The notes under the pieces: generated by a model
Databases searched by the model: none
Told to the model about the DNA's origin: nothing
The model's input: only the letters and a program-made list of their open reading frames with translations
Translations under genes and position numbers: made by a program
Shown here: positions 33,117 through 41,437 of the stretch, piece by piece
Numbering within the stretch: position 1 is the first letter of the stretch
Layout of the letters: the number at the start of each line of letters is the position of its first letter
Assembly (NCBI GenBank): GCA_964555645.1
Contig: CAZKTA010000001.1
Span: 186,001 to 250,000 of the forward strand
Direction: 5' to 3'
Source: DTLC01 sp964555645
GTDB lineage: Bacteria > Verrucomicrobiota > Verrucomicrobiia > Limisphaerales > DTLC01
Length of the DNA: 64,000 nucleotides

Positions 33117-34742
33117 TCATTTATTGGCCGTGTCAGTTGGTGCAGGTTGCGGTCCCGCTAGTGTGATTGGTTTCAGTGTTAGCGGGTCGCGCAAAGGCAG
33201 GCGCGTGTAACGGTCGCCTGCCAGTGATTTTAGACTCACCGGATGGTCCGGATGCCCTTTTAGTATCTCTGGTTCGTCCCCAACAACAAGTACGGCCACC
33301 TGAGCTGGACGCAGGTATTTCTTTGCCACGCGCAGCACGTCATCTTTTGTTACAGCGTTGATCCTATTTCGATAAAGCTTCCAAAACTCGGGGTCTTTTG
33401 CGTATCTGCCGGTGAATTCGTCCTGGGCGAAAGTAAGTGCGACCTGTTCTTTTGTAGCAAAGTTACGCGGGAACCGTTCAATAAAGCCCTGTTTTGCAGT
33501 TATAAGCTCATGGTCTGTGACTGGTTCGCTCGTGATCCGTTTGATCTCCTCGAGCACGATTGAGGTTGCGTAAGCAACCGTGCGCGATTTTGTCTGGAAC
33601 GACGCTGTAAACGGCAGTGGATAATAAACGCCGCCGGGTAAACTTGACCGGGCAGAATACGCCAGGCCTTCGTCTGACCTGACGCGGTTCATAATCCTTG
33701 ATGTAAACCCGCCTCCACCTAGAATGTCGTTCATGATCATCGCGGCAAAATAGTCAGGGTCGTCCCGCATGATTCCTGGCAGTATGATACTCACGCGGCC
33801 TTGATTGATTTCTTTGTGTAAGACGTACACGCCCGGCTGCGCAAATTGAAAGTTTGTTGGCACAACTGGCGATGCAAAGCCCGTAAACGGCCAGTCAACA
33901 AAAATGTTCTCGAGTTTGGCAACCATTTCGGCTCTGTCGAAATCGCCGCTGACAGCAACCACAAAATTGCTTGGCGAGAACCACGCGCGGTGAAATGACT
34001 CGATGTCGGTTCGTGCGATTGCCTCGACAGATGCCTTTGTGGGTAAGCGGTTTACCCAAAAGTTTTCTCCAAAGGCAAGAAATGCGTGCTCGCGTGCTTC
34101 GATATCTGCAGCATCGTCATTACGTTGTTGCATCTCTTGCAACATCTGTTGTTTGCGCAGCGCGATTTTGTCTTCCTGAAACCGGGGTGCGCATAACACC
34201 TCGCGCAGGATTGCAAGCCCTATATCGAGGTCCTTCGACAGTAGATTAAGGCGCACACGACCTTGTGTGTCGCTGATACTCGAATCAAGCTGCGCCGCCA
34301 GAAAAGCGAGGCGTTCTTCTAGGTCTTCAGCGGACCACGACTTCGTACCGCCGCGCGCGAGCAGCCAGCCAGTTAATTCGGCAAGACCTTCCTTACCTTG
34401 CGGCTCGAGGTACTTGCCTGTGCGTACGAGCACAACAATGTTGACCAGCGGCAGCTCGCGGTCTGGCACAACGTAGGCAACCGGGCCAGCCATAAGTTGA
34501 ACGCGGTATTTTGCCGGTGCAGGTGGTTCGAACTGAAGCGGCGGGAATCGCAACTTTTCAGGCCGGGCTGGTATCTGCCCAAAACCAATTTTTGGATTGC
34601 GCGCTGCTGTCTGTGATGCAGCGGCTGCATTGACCTGCCCAACCAAAGTGCACATTACCAACGCGAAAACCAGCGGTAGGCACGTTGGTTTGGCTCTAAC
34701 GGAGGTCTTACGGTTGGTGACCAACAGGCTGTTGAGGTTCAT
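33117..34742 (-). CDS. M16 peptidase-family protein lacking the zinc motif
   Basis: 541 residues from ATG 34742, with an N-terminal export signal at about 20-39 ('CLPLVFALVMCTLVGQVNA'). Both M16 halves are present: 'RELPLVNIVVLVRTGKYLEP', 'GLAELTGWLLARGG' where the zinc-binding HxxEH would be, 'AWFSPSNFVVAVSGDFDRAE', 'NDILGGGGFTSRIMNRVRSD' and 'GLAYSARSSL'. The missing HxxEH with a retained R/Y-type C-terminal half is typical of the non-catalytic partner in two-subunit M16 enzymes. Its ATG overlaps the stop of the active partner (ATGA), fitting assembly as a heterodimer in the periplasm. Confidence 0.92.
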   Translation of the reverse strand: MNLNSLLVTNRKTSVRAKPTCLPLVFALVMCTLVGQVNAAAASQTAARNPKIGFGQIPARPEKLRFPPLQFEPPAPAKYRVQLMAGPVAYVVPDRELPLVNIVVLVRTGKYLEPQGKEGLAELTGWLLARGGTKSWSAEDLEERLAFLAAQLDSSISDTQGRVRLNLLSKDLDIGLAILREVLCAPRFQEDKIALRKQQMLQEMQQRNDDAADIEAREHAFLAFGENFWVNRLPTKASVEAIARTDIESFHRAWFSPSNFVVAVSGDFDRAEMVAKLENIFVDWPFTGFASPVVPTNFQFAQPGVYVLHKEINQGRVSIILPGIMRDDPDYFAAMIMNDILGGGGFTSRIMNRVRSDEGLAYSARSSLPGGVYYPLPFTASFQTKSRTVAYATSIVLEEIKRITSEPVTDHELITAKQGFIERFPRNFATKEQVALTFAQDEFTGRYAKDPEFWKLYRNRINAVTKDDVLRVAKKYLRPAQVAVLVVGDEPEILKGHPDHPVSLKSLAGDRYTRLPLRDPLTLKPITLAGPQPAPTDTANK

Positions 34743-36280
34743 TTTACAGTTGTGGTTGCGGTTGACGGCTTGCGCGTGAAGATTGCCACGGCGCGGTTTT
34801 CGCGGGTTAAGTATTCTTTTGCCACGCGTTGTACATCGGCTGCTGTAACAGCCTGAATTTTCGGGCCGGCTAAGTTTGCTTCGCGCCAGTCGCCCCAACC
34901 TTCGTTCATCAGTAGGTGCAACAAAATCTGAAAGTTCGAGGTGAGCCGGCGATACTCGGCAGCGGCAAAGTTGTTTTTAACCTTTTGCAGTTCATCTGGG
35001 GGCACAGGCTCGTTTTTGAGTTGCTCGATTACCTCATAAATTCCCTGCTCGAGCTCTTCAGGTTTACGGCCTTCCCTGGGCTTGCCACCTGCGTTGAAGT
35101 ACCCGGCCCATTTCTGCGAGTTTTGACTCGCCCAAATCTCGGTTGCAACCTCGGCGCCGAGCACGAGTTTCTTGTAAAGGCGCCCTGTGCGTGTTGAGAG
35201 GATCTGGGCCAAGATCTCAAGTGCGTAAGAGTCTTTATGGCCAAAGGGTACCGTGTGCCACAATATTTCAACCTGCGGATTTGCCTCAGCTTCAGCGTAC
35301 ATGCGTTTTTCTGCAACTTGTTTGATTTCAAGCGTCACTACGTCCGGGGGGTCAACCTTGCCAGGAGGTATGCGTTCGAAGTATTTGCGGGCGAGGCGTT
35401 CTGCCTGGTTGGGATTTAGGTCACCCACAAGCGCAATTGTGATATTTTGGGGTGAATAATAGGCTGCGTAAAACTCGTCGGCCTGTTCTTTTGTAATGGC
35501 TGGTATGTCTGACGGCCAACCGATTACGGGCCAGTTGTACGGATGTGATTCCCAAAACATCGAGTTGAATTGCTCGAGGTACCGCCCCAGCGGTGTTGCT
35601 TCTGTGCGGAGCCGGCGTTCTTCGATGACAACGTCGCGCTCGGCATAGAACTCGCGGAACACCGGCCTAAGCAACCGTTCGCTTTCCATCCACATCCAGA
35701 GCTCGAGTTTATTGGCCGGTACATTGACGAAATAAACGGTCATGTCTTCACTTGTGAACGCGTTCAGGCCGCTTGCGCCTGCCTTAGCGTAGATTTGAGA
35801 AAACTCGTTTTTGACGAGCAGCTCGCGTTGTTGTGCAACCAATTCTTGAAAGCGCTTGTTAAGCTCGAGCCAGCGTGCAGTTTTGTTTTCCGGCTTATGC
35901 AGGTCATCTATTTCACCCCGCCGGTACGCGGCCCGCATTTTTTGCTCTTCTTTGCGCATTTCCGCTCGAATGCGTTCCTGTTCAGCGATGATCTTGAGGT
36001 CTTTTTTGTAGTCTTTGGTGCCGATGGTTGGTGTGCCTTTGAACATCATGTGCTCGAACAAATGCGCAATACCAGTCATACCCGGTCGTTCATTTGCGCT
36101 GCCGACACGTGCAACCCAACCGCCCGCGACTGTAGGTTCATCATGTCGTTCGACTATGAGCAGCTTCATACCATTGGCGAGGTGTTTTTCGACTACGGGG
36201 ATCTTTTGCGCATGCAGCGGCGCGAGCGCAACACTGCCCAGGAATAACAACAGCAACAAAATCTTTCGCGTATTTGACAT
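34739..36280 (-). CDS. M16 zinc peptidase, catalytic subunit
   Basis: 513 residues from ATG 36280 (MSNTRKILLLLLFLGSVALA, signal peptide to about residue 25). The zinc motif is intact: 'GIAHLFEHMMFKGT' (H73-x-x-E76-H77), with the distal Glu in 'FREFYAERDVVIEERR'. Between them lies an insertion of about 75 charged residues (about 93-165, 'EQERIRAEMRKEEQKMRAAY' onward) likely to form a helical hairpin; it is seen in some M16 members of this phylum and elsewhere but not in the classic pitrilysin core. Probably degrades peptides in the periplasm with the inactive partner encoded directly after it. Confidence 0.94.
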   Translation of the reverse strand: MSNTRKILLLLLFLGSVALAPLHAQKIPVVEKHLANGMKLLIVERHDEPTVAGGWVARVGSANERPGMTGIAHLFEHMMFKGTPTIGTKDYKKDLKIIAEQERIRAEMRKEEQKMRAAYRRGEIDDLHKPENKTARWLELNKRFQELVAQQRELLVKNEFSQIYAKAGASGLNAFTSEDMTVYFVNVPANKLELWMWMESERLLRPVFREFYAERDVVIEERRLRTEATPLGRYLEQFNSMFWESHPYNWPVIGWPSDIPAITKEQADEFYAAYYSPQNITIALVGDLNPNQAERLARKYFERIPPGKVDPPDVVTLEIKQVAEKRMYAEAEANPQVEILWHTVPFGHKDSYALEILAQILSTRTGRLYKKLVLGAEVATEIWASQNSQKWAGYFNAGGKPREGRKPEELEQGIYEVIEQLKNEPVPPDELQKVKNNFAAAEYRRLTSNFQILLHLLMNEGWGDWREANLAGPKIQAVTAADVQRVAKEYLTRENRAVAIFTRKPSTATTTVK

Positions 36281-36602
36281 GGCGTAACTCAGAAAAATCA
36301 AAGCACATTTTCCTCTCCAATGCAAACAGGACAGCTTATTGATGTTTGCTGGTTCGGATCAGATTGTTCGAAAAGCAATGTTGTAAACGCCGGTTCGAGG
36401 AGCACGGCCTAAAGGCGGTTGCACCCTGGCATTTCAAAACGCTTTTGGTGTGCTGGTTCACAATGTTACACATTGCACTGCTGCAATTTGTGTGGTCTGG
36501 ATTTGGGCTTGGCGAATTAGTTAAACCTGCTCGTCGGTAAGAATTGTGGTTGACATTTGTGGACATTTGTGGTGTTTTATTTCGGCATTTTGCATGGCGA
36601 CC
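36281..36602. other. Divergent intergenic region upstream of rplU
   Basis: 322 bases between the M16 pair and rplU. Apart from a candidate promoter near 36550 and the direct repeat GACATTTGTG-GACATTTGTG (36552-36571), nothing recognisable was seen. An L21 autoregulatory leader is possible, but the 5' region is too short to judge. Confidence 0.5.
36550..36578 (+). promoter_or_regulatory. Candidate promoter for rplU-rpmA
   Basis: TTGACA (36550-36555) is a perfect -35 box. At 17 bases spacing stands TGTTTT (36573-36578), a weak -10; TTTTAT two bases further is an alternative. It would give a very short leader before the rplU ATG at 36603. The -35 lies at the edge of a tandem repeat of GACATTTGTG. 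Confidence 0.4.
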
Positions 36603-36914
36603 ATGTACGCAGTAATTGACATAGGCAGTAAACAGTATCGTGTCGCAGCCGGCCAAAGGCTTGAGGTCGAGCGTCTCGAGACCAAGGCCGGTGAGTCGGT
36701 CACGTTTGATCGTGTTTTGTTGATCAACAACGACGGCAAGGTGATCGTCGGCACGCCAACTGTGCCGAATGCAACTGTTGTTGGCGACGTGCTGGAACAC
36801 AAGCGGGGGCCGAAGGTTGTAGCATTCAAAATGCGCAGGCGCGAGGGATACCATCGCAAGGTTGGCCATCGGCAGGCCTTGACAGTCGTCAAAATCCGAG
36901 AGATAAAGTTTTAG
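36603..36914 (+). CDS. rplU: 50S ribosomal protein L21
   Basis: 103 residues from ATG 36603 (MYAVIDIGSKQYRVAAGQRL), the usual L21 start; an ATG three codons upstream (MAT-MYAV) is possible. Typical blocks: 'KQYRVAAGQRLEVERLE', 'VLLINNDGKVIVGTP', 'VVAFKMRRREGYHRKVGHRQ' (basic 23S rRNA-binding end). rpmA follows after 4 bases. Confidence 0.96.
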   Translation: MYAVIDIGSKQYRVAAGQRLEVERLETKAGESVTFDRVLLINNDGKVIVGTPTVPNATVVGDVLEHKRGPKVVAFKMRRREGYHRKVGHRQALTVVKIREIKF

Positions 36915-36918
36915 TCTT

Positions 36919-37188
36919 ATGGCACATAAAAAAGGTCAGGGTAGCGTACGAAACGGGCGCGACAGCGTAAGCAAACGGCTTGGTGTAAAGGCGTTTGCGG
37001 GGCAGTTGGTCACAGCCGGTAGCATACTTGTGCGGCAACGCGGCACGAAATTTGTCCCTGGCGCAAATGTCGGCGTGGGGCGCGACTGGACGTTGTTTGC
37101 GCTTGCGGATGGGCGTGTGCTTTTCGACAAGCACGGCCGACGGGTAAACATTATTCCTGAGCCTGTAACGGCTGCAGCGACTAACTAA
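36919..37188 (+). CDS. rpmA: 50S ribosomal protein L27
   Basis: 89 residues beginning MAHKKGQGSVRNGRDSVSKR, the L27 N-terminal arm that reaches the peptidyl transferase centre. 'RLGVKAFAGQLVTAGSILVR' and 'GRDWTLFALADGRVLF' follow. No N-terminal extension for cleavage as in Firmicutes. Followed by a strong terminator-like hairpin at 37211. Confidence 0.97.
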   Translation: MAHKKGQGSVRNGRDSVSKRLGVKAFAGQLVTAGSILVRQRGTKFVPGANVGVGRDWTLFALADGRVLFDKHGRRVNIIPEPVTAAATN

Positions 37189-37210
37189 AGTGCGCTGTTG
37201 TTAATTTGTA

Positions 37211-37236
37211 GGCGGGGCTGCGGCCTCGCCTTTTTT
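37211..37236 (+). terminator. Intrinsic terminator after rpmA
   Basis: GGCGGGGC-TGCG-GCCTCGCC (37211-37230) forms an 8-bp stem with one G-U pair and a tetraloop, followed directly by TTTTTT (37231-37236). It ends the rplU-rpmA unit, so obgE 58 bases later may need its own promoter or read-through. Confidence 0.85.
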
Positions 37237-37294
37237 GTTGTTGCAATTTTGCCCGTGTTGATTGGGTGACGCAGTCCAGAAGCAGGCTGCAGAA

Positions 37295-38419
37295 ATGTTT
37301 GTTGACGAAGTAAAAATCTATGCTCGAGCTGGTCATGGTGGTCGGGGCTGTGTGGCCTTTCGGCGTGAGAAGCATCGCCCGAAGGGTGGGCCCGATGGCG
37401 GCAATGGCGGGCGTGGTGGCCATGTGATTTTGCAGGCTGACCATGATATCAACAATCTGGTAGCGCAGTACTATCAGCCGCGTCTTATTGCCGAGAACGG
37501 CAAACATGGCATGGGCAAAGGCATGGACGGTGCAGCGGGCAAAGACCTGATTGTCAAAGTGCCGTGTGGTACGCTGGTTTGGCGTTTGACGTCTGAAGGA
37601 GCCGGCGCGGCTGAGTCGGCGTGCGGCCCCGGCGAGTTTCCCGAACCCAAGCCTACCAAACAGCACGCTGATTCAGGAGCGAGTTTGGTCGGAGGCCACT
37701 TTGCGCATCCGCGTGGTGAATTAGTTGCTGATCTAACCGAACACGGTCAACAATTCATTTTGTGCCGTGGTGGTCGGGGCGGGCTAGGGAACCGCAACTT
37801 CGCAACGTCAGTAAGGCAAGCACCGCGGTTTGCGCAACCGGGTGAACCCGGTGAGGAAGGTTATTTCCTGCTTGAGTTACGCATGATTGCCGATGTTGGG
37901 GTTGTAGGCTATCCGAATGCAGGCAAGTCAACCTTGTTAAACGCTATCTCGCACGCGCGTCCGAAAATTGCGCCTTATCCATTCACCACGTTACATCCGC
38001 AGGTTGGAATAGTTGAATACGCCGATTTTTACCGGTTAACCGTATGTGAAGTGCCAGGGTTAATCGAAGGTGCGCACCGCAATGTTGGGCTTGGGCATGC
38101 GTTTTTGCGGCATGTCGAGCGCTGCAAAGTATTGGTATTGCTACTTGACATGGCCGGTACAGACGGGCGCGCGCCTTGGGACGATTACAAACAACTTTTG
38201 CGTGAGCTTGAGCTGTATGACCCGTTGCTTGTTGCCAAACCGCGAATTCTTGCGGCCAATAAAATGGACCAGCCAACGGCAGAATCGAATCTGGAAAAGT
38301 TCAGGCGCCGCGTAAAAGTCTCGCCTGTGGTAAAAATCTCCGCGGCAACCGGGCTTGGCATTGACAAGTTCAAACAGGCAATCCGCAGAGCTGTCGAGTC
38401 GGTTTCAGCCAGATGTTAA
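37295..38419 (+). CDS. obgE: Obg family ribosome-assembly GTPase
   Basis: 374 residues from ATG 37295 (MFVDEVKIYARAGHGGRGCV). The Obg glycine-rich domain is clear ('GGPDGGNGGRGGHVI', 'ILCRGGRGGLGN'), but about 40 extra Pro/Ala/Gly/His-rich residues (about 96-138) interrupt it between 'VPCGTLVW' and 'ELVADLTEHG'. G1 is 'GYPNAGKSTL', G4 'ANKMD', G5 'SAATGLG'. The G3 motif reads 'CEVPGLIEGA': the usual Asp of DxxG is Glu252. Helps late 50S assembly and stress control in other bacteria. No C-terminal OCT domain. Confidence 0.95.
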   Translation: MFVDEVKIYARAGHGGRGCVAFRREKHRPKGGPDGGNGGRGGHVILQADHDINNLVAQYYQPRLIAENGKHGMGKGMDGAAGKDLIVKVPCGTLVWRLTSEGAGAAESACGPGEFPEPKPTKQHADSGASLVGGHFAHPRGELVADLTEHGQQFILCRGGRGGLGNRNFATSVRQAPRFAQPGEPGEEGYFLLELRMIADVGVVGYPNAGKSTLLNAISHARPKIAPYPFTTLHPQVGIVEYADFYRLTVCEVPGLIEGAHRNVGLGHAFLRHVERCKVLVLLLDMAGTDGRAPWDDYKQLLRELELYDPLLVAKPRILAANKMDQPTAESNLEKFRRRVKVSPVVKISAATGLGIDKFKQAIRRAVESVSARC

Positions 38420-38563
38420 GGATTCGCCTGAGGTTGCTCCGGTGCCGCTGGTGGGATGTGGAGAGCGCATTTTTTTGGCGCGTCCCGGCATATTGCAGAA
38501 ACAAATAAATATGGCCCCCTCATCCAACTGGTAGGTATACAGAGGGCTTGCCGGTGAGGGAAC

Positions 38564-39139
38564 TTATTTTTTGTCAGAGGTGTCTTTGCCGACGTATTTG
38601 CGGGTTTGAGTGTCAACACGGACGCGTTCACCCTTGTCGAGGAACAGCGGCACCATGATTTCAAGGCCGGTTTCGAGCTTAGCAGGTTTCCATGTGGAAT
38701 CTGACCCACCGCGTATTGGGGGTGCGGTTTCAACGATTTGGAGGCTGATCTGGCCGGGCAGCACAATGTCCAACAGTTTGCCTTCGAGGAACAACGCACG
38801 ATATTCGTCGTTTTCTTTCAGGAACCAGTGTCGTTCGCCGATCTGTTCAGCTGTCAATGTGAGTTCTTCAAACGTGTCGGTGTCAAGGAACACGTATGTG
38901 TCGCCCTGCTTATAACTGTACTGCACGGTGCGATGCTGCAGCTCACACACTGGCACACGCTCGTTGTCTGGGAACGCACGGTCTGCGAACCTACCCGTTT
39001 TCAAGTGGCGCAGTTTGACGTGCAGTTTGGGTTTGGTTTGCGCTGTGCCGGCTACATGAAAATCTTCAATGACCTGCGGCGCGCCATCGAGCATGATGAC
39101 CATGCCGCGTTTGAATTCAGATGGCAATACGGTTTGCAT
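38564..39139 (-). CDS. efp: Elongation factor P family protein, atypical tip loop
   Basis: 191 residues from ATG 39139 (MQTVLPSEFKRGMVIMLDGA). Three EF-P domains in order: KOW-like N domain, 'QYSYKQGDTYVFLDTDTFEE' OB domain, and C-terminal OB domain ending 'DKGERVRVDTQTRKYVGK'. 'LQIVETAPPIRGGSD' is the family block. The tip loop that normally reads H-x-K-P-G-K-G and carries the modified Lys34 (or Arg) reads 'HVAGTAQTKPKLHVKL'; by position the modified residue is Gln. It may be an EF-P subfamily with another modification or none, acting at polyproline stalls. Convergent with obgE. Confidence 0.88.
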   Translation of the reverse strand: MQTVLPSEFKRGMVIMLDGAPQVIEDFHVAGTAQTKPKLHVKLRHLKTGRFADRAFPDNERVPVCELQHRTVQYSYKQGDTYVFLDTDTFEELTLTAEQIGERHWFLKENDEYRALFLEGKLLDIVLPGQISLQIVETAPPIRGGSDSTWKPAKLETGLEIMVPLFLDKGERVRVDTQTRKYVGKDTSDKK

Positions 39140-39764
39140 AGACGCACCTCTGGATTGGAACGTTTGCGGACAAAGCATAATCAGTAGGCCCCATGTTTGT
39201 CTAGCATTACACAGTCACTCGAAGACAATGCGGTTGGCTTGAACGCAATTGTGATGTTCAAGTTTCCTGGCGGGCTGTTTGGTTACAGCACATCCCGCAG
39301 GTGTCCCCGTGATGACATCGGCGCGCATGCAACAATGGGAAGAATGGACTGCCACTGGATTGAGTCACGGACTGCGTCTTGGCTAAAGTAACCGTTGGCG
39401 CGCCCGGTGCTACAGGCAACGATTGTCCGGTATAACAGCAGCACGGCAGGTGCTGAGGTGCAACGTTTAGGTGGTCGTGTACTTTGCTGGGCAGGCCATT
39501 TACAAGCTCCAGTTTTTGCCGTCAGAAAACTTTATGCTATCTGGGCGGGTTTAGAGAAAAAGGCTGTTTTCTTTGGTTTTTTTGCCATAAAAAACCGCTT
39601 GCATCGGGACGATTGTCTGGTATTTTCCTTGGTCCGCTTTTGCCCTTAAGGCAGGCGGATAGCGTTTTATTTGGGCCGACAACCGTTTTGCCCTGCGCCT
39701 CAGTGGGGCCGGGAATGATGGTCCAACGCTTCAAGAAGAATAACTTTTGGCAAGTTGAGTTTTT
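39140..39764. other. Intergenic region upstream of the ribosomal protein cluster
   Basis: 625 bases between the divergent efp gene and rplB. No rpsJ, rplC, rplD or rplW is present, intact or broken, on either strand. A weak promoter-like pair TTGCCG/TATCTG lies near 39517-39544. No RNA gene recognised. A leader with regulatory structure for the operon could be here but was not identified. Confidence 0.6.
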
Positions 39765-40619
39765 ATGCCGGTTAAAACGTTTAGACCGCTAACACCGTCG
39801 CTGCGGTATATCACCGTGGCTGACTTTAGCGATATTACGAAGACCGAGCCCGAGCCGCATCTGGTGCAGATGCGGAAGAAGACGGGTGGCCGGAATTGCT
39901 ATGGCCGCGTGACGGCCCGTGGGATAGGCGGTGGGCACAAGCAAAAGATCCGGCTTGTGGACTTCAAACGCAACAAGCACGGTGTCGAAGCGACCGTAAT
40001 TGCGATCGAATACGACCCGTGCAGGTCGGCGCGGCTTGCGCTGTTGCAGTATGCCGACGGTGAGAAACGGTACATTATTGCGCCGGTGGGGTTGCAAGTG
40101 GGCGCAAAGGTCATTAGCGGACCAGATGTGTCGCCTGAGGTTGGGAATTTTTTGCCGCTGAAGCGAATACCGGTCGGGTTGCCTATTCACAACATCGAGT
40201 TGTTACCCGGCCGCGGCGGTCAGCTTGTTCGCGCAGCCGGGAGCGCAGCCACATTGATGTCCTGCGACGGTGGTTACGCGCAGATCAAACTGCCTTCGGG
40301 CGAGATTCGAAAAGTGCACGAAGATTGTTACGCCACAGTTGGGCAGGTGGGGAACCCCGAACATGAAAATGTCGTTTTAGGCAAGGCAGGTCGGTCGCGG
40401 CACCTTGGTATCCGGCCAATTACGCGTGGTGTTGCACGTAACCCGGTTGATCACCCGAACGGAGGCGGCCAGGGCAAATCGAAAGGCGGCGGTGGTTGGC
40501 ATCAACTGACATCGCCGTGGGGTTTGCTTGCGAAAGGTTACCGGACACGCAACAAACGCAAGTACTCGAACCGGTTCATTGTAGTGCGGCGTGATGGCCG
40601 TCCGATGAAGCACAAGTAG
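39765..40619 (+). CDS. rplB: 50S ribosomal protein L2
   Basis: 284 residues starting MPVKTFRPLTPSLRYITVAD. Diagnostic blocks 'GGRNCYGRVTARGIGGGHKQ', 'IHNIELLPGRGGQLVRAAG', 'GVARNPVDHPNGGGQGKSKG' with the His near the peptidyl transferase centre, and 'RFIVVRRDGRPMKHK' at the end. First gene of the cluster: the genes that normally precede it in an S10 operon are absent here. Confidence 0.98.
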   Translation: MPVKTFRPLTPSLRYITVADFSDITKTEPEPHLVQMRKKTGGRNCYGRVTARGIGGGHKQKIRLVDFKRNKHGVEATVIAIEYDPCRSARLALLQYADGEKRYIIAPVGLQVGAKVISGPDVSPEVGNFLPLKRIPVGLPIHNIELLPGRGGQLVRAAGSAATLMSCDGGYAQIKLPSGEIRKVHEDCYATVGQVGNPEHENVVLGKAGRSRHLGIRPITRGVARNPVDHPNGGGQGKSKGGGGWHQLTSPWGLLAKGYRTRNKRKYSNRFIVVRRDGRPMKHK

Positions 40620-40670
40620 CACGGCTGCAGGTGCCGGTTTTTGTAGTTTTTGAAAAGCTGAAATTGAACT

Positions 40671-40952
40671 ATGGGTCGCTCGATTAAAAAAGGTCCATTT
40701 GTAGATTTGCATCTTCTGGAGAAAATCCGGAAGGCAAAAGAGACAAAGTCGCGCGCGCCGATCAAGACGTGGTCGCGCCGCTCGATGATCACGCCGGATT
40801 TTGTGGGTCTGACGTTTAATGTGCACAACGGCAAGGTGTTCATGCCGGTGTTTGTGACCGAAAACATGGTCGGACACAGGCTTGGCGAGTTTGCGCCCAC
40901 GCGCATGTTCAAGAAACACGGCGCGCACACTGCAAAGGCTGAAGCCAAGTAA
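40671..40952 (+). CDS. rpsS: 30S ribosomal protein S19
   Basis: 93 residues: 'MGRSIKKGPFVDLHLLEKI', 'IKTWSRRSMITPDFVGLTFN', 'HNGKVFMPVFVTENMVGHRL', 'GEFAPTRMFKKH'. Normal length. Binds the 16S rRNA head with S13. 51 bases after rplB. Confidence 0.98.
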   Translation: MGRSIKKGPFVDLHLLEKIRKAKETKSRAPIKTWSRRSMITPDFVGLTFNVHNGKVFMPVFVTENMVGHRLGEFAPTRMFKKHGAHTAKAEAK

Positions 40953-40963
40953 CGTTACGGTTT

Positions 40964-41434
40964 ATGGAAGTGCAGGCGATTTTGAAGAACGTGCCGATGT
41001 CGGCCCAGAAAGTACGTGAGGTGGTACGCCAGATACAAGGTTTGCCCGCGGTGCAGGCTAGGGCAATCTTGGCTGCGGTGCCGCGTAAATCGGCGCGCTT
41101 TGTTGAAAAGACGCTCGCAAGCGCAATTGCGAATGCCGAGAACCTACGCACCGAGTGGGATGTGAACAAGGTGCGTCAGACTGTGCAGAGCCTGCAGGCA
41201 CAGATCGAGAACACGCGCAATCGGAAACGCCGAAATGCGTTGCAGCGCAAGCTTGCGCAACTTGAGAGTTATCTTAACTCGTCGAATCGTTTTTCGGTTG
41301 AAAAACTCTGGATCAAAAAAGCGCATGCGTGCACAGCAATTAGTTACAAACGCTATATCCCAAAAGCACGCGGGTCGGCCGGGCCGATCCTGAAGCGGCA
41401 TTGTCACATCAAGATAGTTTTATCAGACCAATAG
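40964..41434 (+). CDS. rplV: 50S ribosomal protein L22 with a helical insertion
   Basis: 156 residues instead of the usual about 110. Residues 1-60 are normal ('MSAQKVREVVRQIQGLPA', 'SAIANAEN') and 113-156 are normal ('KLWIKKAHACTAISYKRYIP', 'ARGSAGPILKRHCHIKIVLS', the beta-hairpin lining the exit tunnel). Between them, residues about 62-110 are an extra charged helical segment ('QSLQAQIENTRNRKRRNALQ', 'KLAQLESYLNSS') with heptad-like Leu spacing. The frame is continuous, so it is not a sequencing artefact of the simple kind. The insertion replaces a short surface loop on the solvent side of the globular domain. Confidence 0.95.
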   Translation: MEVQAILKNVPMSAQKVREVVRQIQGLPAVQARAILAAVPRKSARFVEKTLASAIANAENLRTEWDVNKVRQTVQSLQAQIENTRNRKRRNALQRKLAQLESYLNSSNRFSVEKLWIKKAHACTAISYKRYIPKARGSAGPILKRHCHIKIVLSDQ

Positions 41435-41437
41435 CAC

